This document shows, in pieces, positions 33,133 to 41,929 of a stretch of DNA of 47,234 nt; positions within the stretch are counted from its first letter, which is position 1; each line of letters begins with the position of its first letter. The position numbers and the translations under genes are program-made. The notes beneath the pieces are model-generated. The model saw only the letters and a list, made by a program, of their open reading frames with translations, was not told the origin of the DNA and made no database searches. The DNA lies in the NCBI RefSeq assembly GCF_016428755.1, contig NZ_JAELTI010000035.1, positions 1-47,234 of the forward strand. Reading direction: 5' to 3'. This DNA comes from Allobosea sp. ASV33. GTDB lineage: Bacteria > Pseudomonadota > Alphaproteobacteria > Rhizobiales > Beijerinckiaceae.

Positions 33133-35778
33133 TCAGGCGAGGGCTCTTTCGGCGATATCGGCGACGTCCCGCGACAGGTTCGGCAGGCGCGCGACGGTGC
33201 TCAGCGCCTCCTGCGCGAGGCGCTTGCGGCCGGGCTCCAGCATGCGCCAGCTCTTGAACGAGCCGAGCAGGCGCGAGGCCACCTGCGGGTTGGTCCTGTC
33301 GAGCGCCACCACGATATCGGCGACGAACGCGTAGCCTGCGCCGTCGGCACGGTTGAACTGGGTCAGGTTCGCCGCGAAGCCGCCGATCAGCGCCCGCACG
33401 CGATTCGGATTGCCGAGCGAGAAGGCGGGGTGCTGCATCAAATTCTTGACGCGCTCCAGCGTGCCGGGCTCGGCGATCAGCGCCTGCGCCATCAGCCATT
33501 TGTCGAGCACCAGCGGCTCGCTCGCATAGGTCTCGGCGAAGCGAGCGATGAGGGCCTCACGCCGCTCGCCGGGGATCAGCGTCATCGCGGCGAGTGCCGC
33601 GAGGCGATCGGTGAGGTTGTCGCCCTCGGCGAACTGCTCCTCGCAGAGATCGGCGGCCTCGGCCGGGGCCGCCAGCGCCGCCAGCCCGAGCAATTCGTTG
33701 CGCAACGCCCGCCTTCCGGCCGAGGCCGCATCGGGGCGATAGGCGCCGCTCGACGCCAGAGCCCCGCGCAGGCCGGGCAGATCGCCCAGCAGCGCCTTGC
33801 CGATCGCGCCCGACAGTTTGCGATGGGCGGCGAAGATCGCATCGGGATCGACATCCCCACCGATCTCGCGAGCGATATCGGCAGGTGCCGGCAAGCGCAG
33901 GACCTGCGCCGCGAAGGCCGGGTCGGACAGCGCATCGCTCTTGAGGAAGGCTTGCAGCGCCTCGCCGAGCTTGCCGGCGGTGGCCGCGAGCACACTCGCA
34001 TCGGCGCCGGGCCTGCCTGCGGCCACGAGCACGCGGGTCGCGACGCTCTGGAGCGACTGCCAGCGGTTGAAGGAATCGCTGTCGGCGGAGAACAGCCGCA
34101 GCAGGTCGCTGTCGGACAGGTCGAGGTCGAGCCGTGCCGGAGCGGAGAACCCGCGCATCAGAGAGGGGATCGGCGCTTCCGCGACATCCTCGAAGGTGAC
34201 CGAAAGCGATGGCTGGTCGAGCACGACGAGCCCGTCGCCGGCATAAGCGTTCGAGGCGGTCTTCAGCAGCAAGTCGCCCTTGGCGCCGACGAGGCCGAGC
34301 TTGATCGGCAGAACGACGGGCTGCTTCTCGGGCTGGCCCGGCGTCGGCGGGGTGCTCTGTGCGAGGTCGAGCGTGTAGCGCTTTGCTGCCGCGTCGTAGC
34401 GGCCCGACGCCACGATGGTCGGCGTGCCCGCCTGCTCGTACCACCTGGCGAAATGGTCGAGATTCTGGCCGGAGGTCTCGGCGAAGCAGGCGAGGAACTC
34501 CTCGATCGTCGCCGCGGTGCCGTCGCAGCGCTCGAAATAGAGGTCCATGCCGCGCTTGAAGGCGTCGTCGCCGATCAAGACCTTGAGCATGCGGATGACC
34601 TCCGCGCCCTTCTCGTAGACTGTCGGCGTGTAGAAGTTGTTGATTTCCTTATAGGCCCGCGGCCGCACCGGATGGGCGAGGGGGCCGGCATCCTCCGAGA
34701 ACTGGGTCGAGCGCAACGTGCGGACATCGGCGATGCGCTTCACCGGGCGCGAGCGCTCGTCGGCGGAGAATTCCTGGTCGCGGAAGACGGTGAGCCCTTC
34801 CTTCAGGCAGAGCTGGAACCAGTCGCGGCAGGTGATGCGGTTGCCGGTCCAGTTGTGGAAATACTCATGCGCGATGATCGCCTCGATCGAGGCGTAGTCG
34901 CCGTCGGTCGCGGTCTGCGGATCGGCCAGGACGTATTTGTCGTTGAAGATGTTGAGGCCCTTGTTCTCCATCGCCCCCATGTTGAAATCGGACACGGCGA
35001 CGACGTTGAACACGTCGAGATCGTAGTTGCGGCCGAAGACCTGCTCGTCCCAGCGCATGCAGCGCACGAGCGAATCCAGAGCCCAGTCGGCGCGATCGGC
35101 CTTGCCGGGCTCGACATAGACGGCGAGCTCGACCTTGTGGCCGTCGGCGGTGACGTAATCCTGCCGGACATGGTCGAGCGCCCCGCCGACCAGCGCGAAG
35201 AGATAGGCCGGCTTGGGGTGCGGGTCGTGCCAGACGGCAAAATGCCGGTCGCCGCCGGGCAGTTCGGCCGCCGCGACCAGATTGCCGTTGGAGAGCAGTA
35301 CCGGCGCCTCGGCCTTCGCCGCTTCGAGCCTGACCGTGTAGACGCTCATCACGTCCGGCCGGTCGAGGAAATAGGTGATGCGGCGGAAGCCGTCCGCCTC
35401 GCATTGCGTGCAATAGACCTTGGAGGAGCGGTAGAGCCCCATCAGCTTGGTATTGGCGGAGGGGTCGAGCTCGGTCTCGATCGTCAGCGTGAAATCATGC
35501 GCAGGCGGGCTGGGGATCGTCAGCGCCTGCGGCGTCACCGTATAGGCCGACGCGTCGAGCGGCTTGCCGTCGATGTCGAGCGACTTCAGCACGAGCTCGT
35601 CGCCGTCGAGCTTCAGCGGCGCGCCGGTTTGCCCCTCCGGATTGGGCCGGAGTGCCAGCAGGGCCCGCACCCGCGTCTTCTGCGAATGCAGGCTGACGTC
35701 GAGATCGACCGTGTCGATCAGCCAGTCGCTGGGGCGATAATCCTCGAGGCGGATCAGCGGGGCGTCTTCGGTACGCAT
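33133..35778 (-). CDS. pepN: Aminopeptidase N (M1 family)
   Basis: An 881-residue zinc aminopeptidase of the M1 family that trims N-terminal residues from peptides in the cytoplasm. It shows the exopeptidase motif GAMEN in FNMGAMENKGLN and the zinc motif HEYFHNW with H304 and H308, followed by the domain sequence of bacterial PepN (SRPVKRIADVRTLR, FARWYEQAGTP) and a long helical C-terminal domain. Length matches E. coli PepN (about 870). Stops 226 nt upstream of the PleC-like gene; a family A repeat lies ahead of it. Confidence 0.95.
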   Translation of the reverse strand: MRTEDAPLIRLEDYRPSDWLIDTVDLDVSLHSQKTRVRALLALRPNPEGQTGAPLKLDGDELVLKSLDIDGKPLDASAYTVTPQALTIPSPPAHDFTLTIETELDPSANTKLMGLYRSSKVYCTQCEADGFRRITYFLDRPDVMSVYTVRLEAAKAEAPVLLSNGNLVAAAELPGGDRHFAVWHDPHPKPAYLFALVGGALDHVRQDYVTADGHKVELAVYVEPGKADRADWALDSLVRCMRWDEQVFGRNYDLDVFNVVAVSDFNMGAMENKGLNIFNDKYVLADPQTATDGDYASIEAIIAHEYFHNWTGNRITCRDWFQLCLKEGLTVFRDQEFSADERSRPVKRIADVRTLRSTQFSEDAGPLAHPVRPRAYKEINNFYTPTVYEKGAEVIRMLKVLIGDDAFKRGMDLYFERCDGTAATIEEFLACFAETSGQNLDHFARWYEQAGTPTIVASGRYDAAAKRYTLDLAQSTPPTPGQPEKQPVVLPIKLGLVGAKGDLLLKTASNAYAGDGLVVLDQPSLSVTFEDVAEAPIPSLMRGFSAPARLDLDLSDSDLLRLFSADSDSFNRWQSLQSVATRVLVAAGRPGADASVLAATAGKLGEALQAFLKSDALSDPAFAAQVLRLPAPADIAREIGGDVDPDAIFAAHRKLSGAIGKALLGDLPGLRGALASSGAYRPDAASAGRRALRNELLGLAALAAPAEAADLCEEQFAEGDNLTDRLAALAAMTLIPGERREALIARFAETYASEPLVLDKWLMAQALIAEPGTLERVKNLMQHPAFSLGNPNRVRALIGGFAANLTQFNRADGAGYAFVADIVVALDRTNPQVASRLLGSFKSWRMLEPGRKRLAQEALSTVARLPNLSRDVADIAERALA

Positions 35779-35864
35779 GGAATCCCTGATGGCGAAGGTC
35801 AGGGGGTGCTTCTAGAGCATGCGAGCTCGCGAGGGAAACAAGGCCCTCGTGTCGGATTCAGGCT

Positions 35865-35966
35865 GTCATGCTCGGGGTTGACCCGAGCATCTCATGACCA
35901 GAAGGCTCTGTAGCCTCGTTCGGACAGAGATTCTCGGGTCTGCACTTCGCCTCGCCCGAGAATGAC
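35865..35966. repeat. Intergenic palindromic repeat, family A-related copy
   Basis: A 102-bp element beginning GTCATGCTCGGG and ending CCCGAGAATGAC, with internal inverted pairs such as GCTCGGGGTTGACCCGAGC. It shares the GTCAT/ATGAC ends and layout, but not the inner arms, of copy 1; it is closer to the copy at 40592. It ends 2 nt before the stop codon of the upstream transporter gene, which reads toward pepN. Confidence 0.7.
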
Positions 35967-35968
35967 GG

Positions 35969-37414
35969 CTAGGAACCGGCCGGAACCGCCGGTTCCGCGT
36001 GGCTCACCAGCCGGCAGACCTGGGGCCGAGCAAGACGGACCGCGCGCTCGATCGCGTCGACCGCATCATGCACGGCGGCGACATTGAGCGTCGGGTCGAC
36101 GCGGCAATGGTAGTTGACCACCAGGCCCTTTGCGGTCTGGCGCACGCGCACGCTGTGGATGTCGTGGATCGGTCCGGCGACTTTCGCGGCCTCGCCCGCG
36201 AGCGCCTTGCCGATATCCTCGACGGTCTCCCAGGCGGCGTTGTGGCCGGCGGGCTGGCCGGTCTCCATCGGCTCGATATGGGTCTCGACCTCGGTTTCGC
36301 CGCCGAATTCGGCGCGGATCGCGCTTTCGAGCCGCGTCGCGATCTCGTGGGCTTCGCCGAGCGGCAGGCTCTGGTCGACCTCCATGTCGAGGCTGACCGA
36401 GAGCTTGCCGCCGATCGAGTGGACCGTGACGTGATGCGCCGGAATCTTGAGCTTGAGCGCGATCAGCAGCACGCGTTCCAGCGCCGTCTCGTCATCGACC
36501 TGCACGGGATCGGCCGTGATCGTGATCTCGGCGCCGGGCTCGGCCTTCACAAGGGCATCGGCGAGCTGGGCCTTGATCGCGACCACCCGGTCGAGCGGCA
36601 GGGTGCGCGAGACGCTGATGCCGATCTCGCCATGGACGCGCCCGCCGGCCGGGCGCACCCGCAGCCAGTTGATGCCGACCACGCCCGGCACGCCGCGCGC
36701 GGCCTCACGCAGAGCCTCGCTGACGCCTTCGGGCGCGGTATCCATCAGCGTGGCGAGCACGCGCCGGGCCAGGCGAAAGGCCGAGAAGGCGGTATAGGCC
36801 GCGATGGCGAAGGCGGCGGCCGTGTCGGCCCGTTCGAAGCCGTACCAGACGCCGATCAGGCCGGCGAGCACCAGCGCCGAACCGACGAAATCCGCCGAGA
36901 AATGCGTGGCTTCGCCGGCCAGAGCCTCGCTGCCGGTCTCCTTGGCGACCCTTGTCAGCGAGCGCCAGCGGATGGCGTCGACGATCATCGAGAGCACGAG
37001 GACGCCGATGACGAGCGGCGTCACCTCGACATGCGCGATGACATTGGTCCAGAGCCGGTTGCCGGCCTCCCACAGGATCGCGCCGGCCAGCGTGAACAGG
37101 ATCGCGGTCTCGACCAGCGCGGCGAGCGCCTCGACCTTGCCATGGCCGTAATGGTGCTCGTCGTCGGCCGGCTTGTCGGAGGCGCGGACGGCGAACCAGG
37201 TGAACAGCGTCGAGCCGACATCGACCAGGCCCTGCAGCGCGTCGGTCAACAAGGCGAGAGAGCCGGAGAGGATCGCGCCGACGATCTTCGCCGCCGTCAG
37301 CAGGATCGTCGCCATCACCGAGAGGATCGCGGCGCGCTGCTTGATCTGCGCGATCTGGGCGGGCGTGGCGCGCACGGCCGGTGCCGTCGCCGGCCCGTCT
37401 TGCGTTGTCGTCAT
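35969..37414 (-). CDS. Cation diffusion facilitator (CDF) metal transporter with three C-terminal domains
   Basis: A 481-residue CDF exporter of divalent metals (zinc, cobalt, iron or manganese; substrate not determined). The membrane part (about residues 25-225) has the family features GSLALLTDALQGLVDVGSTL, the HHYGHGK motif and HFSADFVGSALVLAG, giving the metal-site D/H residues. Most CDF proteins are near 300 residues with one cytoplasmic ferredoxin-like domain. Here about 250 residues follow the membrane part and appear to hold three copies: one from GVVGINWLRVRP, one from HHVTVHSIGGKLSVSLDMEV and one from IHSVRVRQTAKGLVVNYHCRV, each ending in a strand like ETHIEP or VSHAEP. Divergent from the glyoxalase gene. 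Confidence 0.88.
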   Translation of the reverse strand: MTTTQDGPATAPAVRATPAQIAQIKQRAAILSVMATILLTAAKIVGAILSGSLALLTDALQGLVDVGSTLFTWFAVRASDKPADDEHHYGHGKVEALAALVETAILFTLAGAILWEAGNRLWTNVIAHVEVTPLVIGVLVLSMIVDAIRWRSLTRVAKETGSEALAGEATHFSADFVGSALVLAGLIGVWYGFERADTAAAFAIAAYTAFSAFRLARRVLATLMDTAPEGVSEALREAARGVPGVVGINWLRVRPAGGRVHGEIGISVSRTLPLDRVVAIKAQLADALVKAEPGAEITITADPVQVDDETALERVLLIALKLKIPAHHVTVHSIGGKLSVSLDMEVDQSLPLGEAHEIATRLESAIRAEFGGETEVETHIEPMETGQPAGHNAAWETVEDIGKALAGEAAKVAGPIHDIHSVRVRQTAKGLVVNYHCRVDPTLNVAAVHDAVDAIERAVRLARPQVCRLVSHAEPAVPAGS

Positions 37415-37518
37415 GGCGCGTCCTGTTCAGATGACTTGGCGAGGTGGTCCAGAGTGCCGATGCTCTTGCCTGATTTGGGAAACGGATCAACCCTGCCCCC
37501 CCTCAACGAGGAACGACG

Positions 37519-37968
37519 ATGCGATATCTCCACACCATGGTGCGCGTGACCGATCTGGATCAGGCGCTGGATTTCTACGTCAACAAGTTCGGGCTGGTCG
37601 AAACCCGCCGCATCGAGAACGAGAAGGGCCGCTTCACGCTGGTCTTCCTCGCGGCCTCCGACGATCTGGCCGAAGCGAAGGCTGGCGCCTCGCGAGGCCG
37701 CCCGACGCTGGAGCTGACCTATAACTGGGACCCGGAAAACTATACCGGCGGCCGCAATTTCGGTCATCTCGCCTATGAGGTCGACGACATCTACGCCACT
37801 TGCGACAAGCTGATGAAGGCCGGCGTCACCATCAACCGCCCGCCGCGCGACGGCAACGTGGCCTTCATCCGCTCGCCCGACAACATCTCGATCGAGCTGC
37901 TCCAGAAGGGCGATCCGAAGGCCCCGGCCGAACCGTGGCTGAGCATGCCGAACACCGGGAGCTGGTGA
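37519..37968 (+). CDS. gloA: Lactoylglutathione lyase (glyoxalase I)
   Basis: A 149-residue VOC-fold enzyme converting the methylglyoxal-glutathione hemithioacetal to S-lactoylglutathione. The four metal ligands of GloA are present at H5 (RYLHTMVRV), E65 (LELTYNWD), H83 (NFGHLAYEV) and E126 (SIELLQK). ELTYNW is the GloA signature. A GAGGA ribosome binding site precedes the ATG. The sugar kinase gene begins 4 nt after the stop. Confidence 0.92.
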   Translation: MRYLHTMVRVTDLDQALDFYVNKFGLVETRRIENEKGRFTLVFLAASDDLAEAKAGASRGRPTLELTYNWDPENYTGGRNFGHLAYEVDDIYATCDKLMKAGVTINRPPRDGNVAFIRSPDNISIELLQKGDPKAPAEPWLSMPNTGSW

Positions 37969-37972
37969 GGTT

Positions 37973-38869
37973 TTGGCCGGCGTCTTCTGCCTGGGTATCG
38001 CGACGCTGGACTATGTCTACAGCGTCGAGACCATGCCGACGCGCGGCGAGAAATACCGCTCGCGCGGGCTCGCCGTCGTCGGCGGCGGTTGCGCCGGCAA
38101 TGCCTCGGTCGCGATCGCGCGTCTCGGCGGCGCCTGTTGGCTGGCGACGCGCCTCGCCGACGACCTGACCGGCGACCAGATCGTCGCCGATCTCCAATCG
38201 GAGGGCGTCGACACGGCCTTCGCGCGCCGCGTCGCGGGCCTGACCTCGCCGGTCTCGGCCATCCTGGTCGATGCCGAAGGCGAGCGCATGGTGATCTCGC
38301 ATTCCGATCCGGCCATGCCGGAGGATGTCGCCTGGCTGCCGGCCGAGCTGCCGAAGGGAGCCGGCGCCGTGCTTGCCGATACCCGCTGGGGGGAGGGCGC
38401 GCTCGCCGCCCTGAAGCTCGCCCGCGCTGCCGGCGTGCCCGGCGTGCTCGATGGTGACCGCAAGCCGCCGCATCCCGATCTCGTCGGCACGGCGAGCCAT
38501 GTCGCCTTCAGCCAGCAGGCCTTGCGCGAGGTCTCGGGCGAGGAGGACCCGCGCGCCGGCCTCGCCAGGGTGGCGGCCGGTGTCCCGACTTGGCTCGCGG
38601 TCACGCTCGGCAAGGAGGGCGTGCTTTTCATGGAGGGCGGCGAGGTCCGGCACAGCCCGGCTTTCGTCGTCGAGACGGTGGATACGCTCGGTGCCGGCGA
38701 TGTCTGGCACGGCGCCTTCGCGCTGGCGCTGGCCGAGGGACAGGCCGAGCCGGCGGCGATCCGCTTCGCCTCGGCAGCGGCCGCGGTCAAATGCACCCGC
38801 TTCGGCGGCCGCAGCGGCGCACCGCGTCGCGACGAGGTCGAGCGGTTCCTCGCGCAGTCGGCTGACTAG
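37973..38869 (+). CDS. PfkB-family carbohydrate kinase
   Basis: A 298-residue ribokinase-like sugar kinase. The PfkB signatures are visible: GGGCAGNASVAIARLGG near residue 40 and the catalytic DTLGAGDVWHGAF near residue 237, with the aspartate base in GAGD. The FCLGIATLDYVYSVE start resembles sulfofructose kinase and related enzymes; the substrate cannot be fixed. The start is TTG at 37973, because no ATG precedes the conserved first strand; GAGG lies only 2-3 nt away, so translation may depend on coupling to gloA. Confidence 0.85.
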   Translation: MAGVFCLGIATLDYVYSVETMPTRGEKYRSRGLAVVGGGCAGNASVAIARLGGACWLATRLADDLTGDQIVADLQSEGVDTAFARRVAGLTSPVSAILVDAEGERMVISHSDPAMPEDVAWLPAELPKGAGAVLADTRWGEGALAALKLARAAGVPGVLDGDRKPPHPDLVGTASHVAFSQQALREVSGEEDPRAGLARVAAGVPTWLAVTLGKEGVLFMEGGEVRHSPAFVVETVDTLGAGDVWHGAFALALAEGQAEPAAIRFASAAAAVKCTRFGGRSGAPRRDEVERFLAQSAD

Positions 38870-38875
38870 CTTTGC

Positions 38876-39022
38876 CATCATTCCGGGGCAGGCCGAGGCC
38901 TGAGCCCGGAATCCAGAGCCGATGTCGTCGTCAATTTGAGCGATGGTCTGGGCGCGCCATGTCGTGGAAGCGCATCGGTTCTGGGTTCCGGGCTCTTCGC
39001 TGCGCGAAGCCCCGGAATGACG
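38876..39022. repeat. Intergenic palindromic repeat, family A copy 2
   Basis: A 147-bp element matching copy 1 (27269-27416): ends CATCATTCCGGGGC and GCCCCGGAATGACG, and inner arms at 38902-38924 and 38973-38995 sharing CCGGAATCCAGAGCCGATG-like sequence. The central segment of about 48 nt is unrelated to that of copy 1. It lies between the co-directional sugar kinase gene and the acidic-protein gene. Confidence 0.85.
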
Positions 39023-39143
39023 GTGGTTTCGGGGACCGCTCGCTTGCACCCTTTCCTCCCCGGCGTCGCGCAGTCGTCACGCATATCGGGCATCTGACCC
39101 GGCGCGCGCTGCCGCGCATCGGTCGAGCTCAGGAGAGAGCATC

Positions 39144-39467
39144 ATGCTGGCGATCCAGGGTCTGAAATGCATCTATGACACCACGGGGAAGGGCTGGTCG
39201 ATCGAACTCGTCCTGCGGGCCGATGGCGAGGAGGCCGTGCGCCGCTTCGATGTCGACGGGGCCGAGGATGCCGAACTGCTGATCGAGGCCTTCGAGGATT
39301 CTTCGGCCAGCACCTTCGATCCGGAAACCGGCGAGATCGTCTTCGGCTACGAATATCTCGACCTCGACGAAGTCGATGAGGACGAAGAGGAAGACGAGGA
39401 CGGCGAGGCCGATGACGAGGACGAGGATTCCGACACCCCGGAGGAGAACGAGAAGCCGAAGGGCTGA
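39144..39467 (+). CDS. Small hypothetical protein with an acidic C-terminal tail
   Basis: A 107-residue protein: a folded-looking N-terminal part (residues 1-72; IQGLKCIYDTTGKGWSIELV, RRFDVDGAEDAELLIEAFED) and a tail of about 30 residues that is almost all D and E (LDEVDEDEEEDEDGEADD). I do not recognise the family. Acidic tails of this type occur in proteins that contact basic partners or metal ions. AGGAGAG gives a strong ribosome binding site. It stands alone between a repeat and the DUF1003 gene. Confidence 0.7.
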   Translation: MLAIQGLKCIYDTTGKGWSIELVLRADGEEAVRRFDVDGAEDAELLIEAFEDSSASTFDPETGEIVFGYEYLDLDEVDEDEEEDEDGEADDEDEDSDTPEENEKPKG

Positions 39468-39513
39468 AGCCGGAACCTTCGGCGGGCCGGCTGCTGCCCG
39501 GCGGTGATGATGA

Positions 39514-39541
39514 GCCCGGAGAGGCATCCGCCTCGCCGGGC
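39514..39541 (+). other. Stem-loop after the acidic-protein gene
   Basis: GCCCGG-A-GAGGC (39514-39525) pairs with GCCTC-G-CCGGGC (39530-39541) over a 4-nt loop, with one A/G mismatch. It lies 46 nt after the stop codon. No U run follows, so terminator function is possible but not shown. The rest of the gap to 39651 shows nothing recognisable. Confidence 0.45.
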
Positions 39542-39651
39542 AATTCTGTTGCGGTGGCGCCTGCCATCGACCGGGCTTTTTCCGGTGCTGGTATCGGCGT
39601 GAAGATCAGGTGCAAACTGCACGATGTGCGGGACGTGGTGATGGGTAGGGA

Positions 39652-40551
39652 ATGACACAGGAACCGGATGACGATCAGGTCGCGGAGGCGCCGTCGGCCG
39701 CTCTCGCGACCTTGGCCGACAAGGCGAAACTCGCCGGGCCGGCCAGCAAGAAGCGCGGCACCTGCGCCATCAGCGGCCAGGAGACGGCGCGCAGGAATCT
39801 CATCGAGATCGGCACCTTGCGCCCGGCGCTCGCCGACCATATCCGCGCCGACTTCCCGGACCTGCCCGACCACGCACTGATCAGCGTGAAGGAGCTCGCG
39901 CGCTACCGCACCCGCTATGTTGAAGAAATCCTGCGCGAGGAGCACGGCGAATATTCCGATCTCGACCGCGAGGTCGCCGAGAGCATCGCCCGGCAGGAAA
40001 CCATCGCGGAGAACACCGAGGACGATTTCGAGGAGCACCGCACGCTCGGCGAGAAGCTGTCCGACCATCTCGCGAGCTTCGGCGGCTCCTGGGCCTTCCT
40101 GATCAGCTTCGGCTTCGTGCTGGTCGTCTGGATGGCGATCAACGCCCTGCTGGGCGAGGCCAAGGCCTTCGACCCCTATCCATTCATCCTGTTGAACCTC
40201 GTCCTGTCCTGCCTCGCGGCCATTCAGGCGCCGATCATCATGATGAGCCAGAAGCGGCAGGAATCGAAGGATCGCCTGCGCTCGCTCAACGATTACCAGG
40301 TCAACCTCAAGGCCGAGCTCGAAATCCGGCATCTGCACGAGAAGATGGACCATCTCGTCACCCGGCAATGGCAGCGCCTCGCCGAGATCCAGCAGGTCCA
40401 GCTCGAAATGCTGCAGGAAGCGCAGTTGCCGAAGGTCCGGGCGAAGCGGCGCAAGAAGCCTGCGGCCAAGAAGAAGCGCACAAAGCCGGCGGAGGCGGTC
40501 GCCGCGCCGATTTTGGCCCCATCCTCCGAAAAGCCGGAAAGTGAGAGTTAG
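39652..40551 (+). CDS. DUF1003 membrane protein
   Basis: A 299-residue protein of the DUF1003 family. A cytoplasmic N-terminal part of about 135 residues contains CAISGQE and a TLRPALADHIRADFP segment; two membrane helices follow (FGGSWAFLISFGFVLVVWMAI and PYPFILLNLVLSCLAAIQAPIIMMSQ, the family signature), then a coiled-coil region and a lysine-rich tail (AKRRKKPAAKKKRTK). Function is unknown; CAISG echoes a zinc-ribbon-like half motif seen in relatives. Stands alone. Confidence 0.85.
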   Translation: MTQEPDDDQVAEAPSAALATLADKAKLAGPASKKRGTCAISGQETARRNLIEIGTLRPALADHIRADFPDLPDHALISVKELARYRTRYVEEILREEHGEYSDLDREVAESIARQETIAENTEDDFEEHRTLGEKLSDHLASFGGSWAFLISFGFVLVVWMAINALLGEAKAFDPYPFILLNLVLSCLAAIQAPIIMMSQKRQESKDRLRSLNDYQVNLKAELEIRHLHEKMDHLVTRQWQRLAEIQQVQLEMLQEAQLPKVRAKRRKKPAAKKKRTKPAEAVAAPILAPSSEKPESES

Positions 40552-40591
40552 CGCGCCGATTGTCCCGCGCCGATTGTCCAAAAACCACGCC

Positions 40592-40679
40592 GTCATCCCG
40601 GGCTTGACCCGGGATCCATCGAGGGGCGTTGCCCTCTACGATGGATCCCGAATCTCCGCTCCGCAGCGTCCGGGATGAC
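40592..40679. repeat. Intergenic palindromic repeat, family A-related copy
   Basis: An 88-bp element: GTCATCCCGGGCTTGACCCG at the left end and CCGGGATGAC at the right, with an internal pair GGATCCATCGAGGGG... / ...TACGATGGATCC. It resembles the copy at 35865-35966 more than copies 1 and 2. A 13-bp direct repeat, GCGCCGATTGTCC, occurs just before it at 40553-40565 and 40567-40579. Confidence 0.7.
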
Positions 40680-40789
40680 ACGCTCTTTGCGAGTGTCGCG
40701 TATTTGAGCACCATCCAGCTCGTCGCTTGACTCCCCATTCACCCCTCGGTCTTTTCGTCGGCAAACGAATCTGCCCCGGGAGGATGATG

Positions 40790-41818
40790 ATGGTTGCTTC
40801 GCGTTTTGCGCCGGTTGGCGCGCTGTTTGCCGGCCTGGTGCTGACGGCTCCGGCCTTCGCCCAGGGGCAAGTGACCGTCTATTGCTCGATCCTGGAGGAG
40901 CAGTGCCGCGAGGGCGCGGCGATGTTCGAGAAGGCGACCGGCATCAAGGTCGCGATGGTCAGAAAGAGCACCGGCGAGGTCTATGCGCAGGTCAAGGCTG
41001 AGGCGAGCAACCCGCGCGGCGACGTCTGGTGGGGCGGGCCGGGCGAGCCGCATCTCCAGGCGGCCGACGAAGGCCTGCTCGACGAATACAAGTCGCCGAG
41101 GCTGCCGGAGCTGCATGACTGGGCGCAGCGCCATGCCGAGCAGTCGAAATTCCGCACCAACGGCATCTATCTCGGCGCGCTCGGCGTCGGCTACAACACC
41201 GAGGTCCTGAAGAAGAAGGGCATCGCCGCGCCGAAATGCTGGGCCGACCTGCTCGATCCCAAGCTGCGCGACGAGGTTCAGATCGCCGATCCCAGCTCCT
41301 CCGGCACGGCCTATGTCTTCCTGGCGACGACGGTGCAGCGCCTCGGCGAGGAGAAGGGCTTCGAGTACCTCAAGGCCCTGCACAAGAACATCAGCCAGTA
41401 CACCAAATCCGGCATCGCGCCGGTCAAGGCGGCGGCGCTCGGCGAAACCGCGGTCGGCATCGCCTTCATCCACGACATGCTGACGCAGAAGCTGCAGGGC
41501 GCGCCGATCGAGACGGTCGCTCCCTGCGAGGGCACGGGCTACGAGACCGGCTCGGTCTCGATCATCAAGGGCGGCAAGAACCCGGAGGCCGCGCGCAAAT
41601 TCGTCGATTTCACGCTCTCTCCCGATGCCCAGAACATCAACGCGAAGCTGAAGATCAACTCGATCCCGTCGAACAAGAATTCGCTGCTCTCGCCGGATGC
41701 GCCGAAATTCGCCGAGATGAAGCTGATCGACTACGACACCCCGCGCTGGGGCTCGCCGGCCGAGCGCTCGCGCCTGCTCAAGAAGTTCGACACCGAGGTC
41801 AAGGCGCTGCCGCGCTGA
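40790..41818 (+). CDS. Periplasmic iron-type ABC solute-binding protein, orphan
   Basis: A 342-residue periplasmic binding protein with signal peptide (MVASRFAPVGALFAGLVLT, cleavage after AFA). It belongs to the Fe(III)/FutA-AfuA class by its VTVYCSILEEQC start, GVGYNTEVLKKKG and ADPSSSGTAYVFLA segments, and the tyrosine-containing ISQYTKSG. ATGs at 40784, 40787 and 40790 are all possible; GGGAGG spacing favours 40790. No permease or ATPase gene is adjacent, so it must use a transporter encoded elsewhere. Ligand (ferric iron, chelate or phosphonate-like anion) is undetermined. Confidence 0.85.
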   Translation: MVASRFAPVGALFAGLVLTAPAFAQGQVTVYCSILEEQCREGAAMFEKATGIKVAMVRKSTGEVYAQVKAEASNPRGDVWWGGPGEPHLQAADEGLLDEYKSPRLPELHDWAQRHAEQSKFRTNGIYLGALGVGYNTEVLKKKGIAAPKCWADLLDPKLRDEVQIADPSSSGTAYVFLATTVQRLGEEKGFEYLKALHKNISQYTKSGIAPVKAAALGETAVGIAFIHDMLTQKLQGAPIETVAPCEGTGYETGSVSIIKGGKNPEAARKFVDFTLSPDAQNINAKLKINSIPSNKNSLLSPDAPKFAEMKLIDYDTPRWGSPAERSRLLKKFDTEVKALPR

Positions 41819-41836
41819 GAGCCTCTGCGACATCCG

Positions 41837-41874
41837 AGCTTGGTAGCACGGCCGCCGGTTTGTGCTACTAAGCT
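41837..41874 (+). other. Hairpin after the solute-binding-protein gene
   Basis: AGCTTGGTAGCAC (41837-41849) faces GTGCTACTAAGCT (41862-41874): twelve Watson-Crick pairs and one G-U, loop of 12 nt. It begins 18 nt after the stop codon and has no U run. It may protect the 3' end of the upstream mRNA or be a protein-binding palindrome upstream of ureE. Confidence 0.5.
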
Positions 41875-41929
41875 GCGATCCGGGCTCGGGCGCGTGACGC
41901 CTTGGCCTCAAGCCATGGGATCGCCAACG

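Noticed and set aside
33097..35913. Open frame of about 940 codons antisense to pepN, and a similar one (30660-33044) antisense to the PleC-like gene
   Set aside because: Both mirror well-supported genes, begin or end in intergenic DNA without ribosome binding sites and lack protein-like composition.
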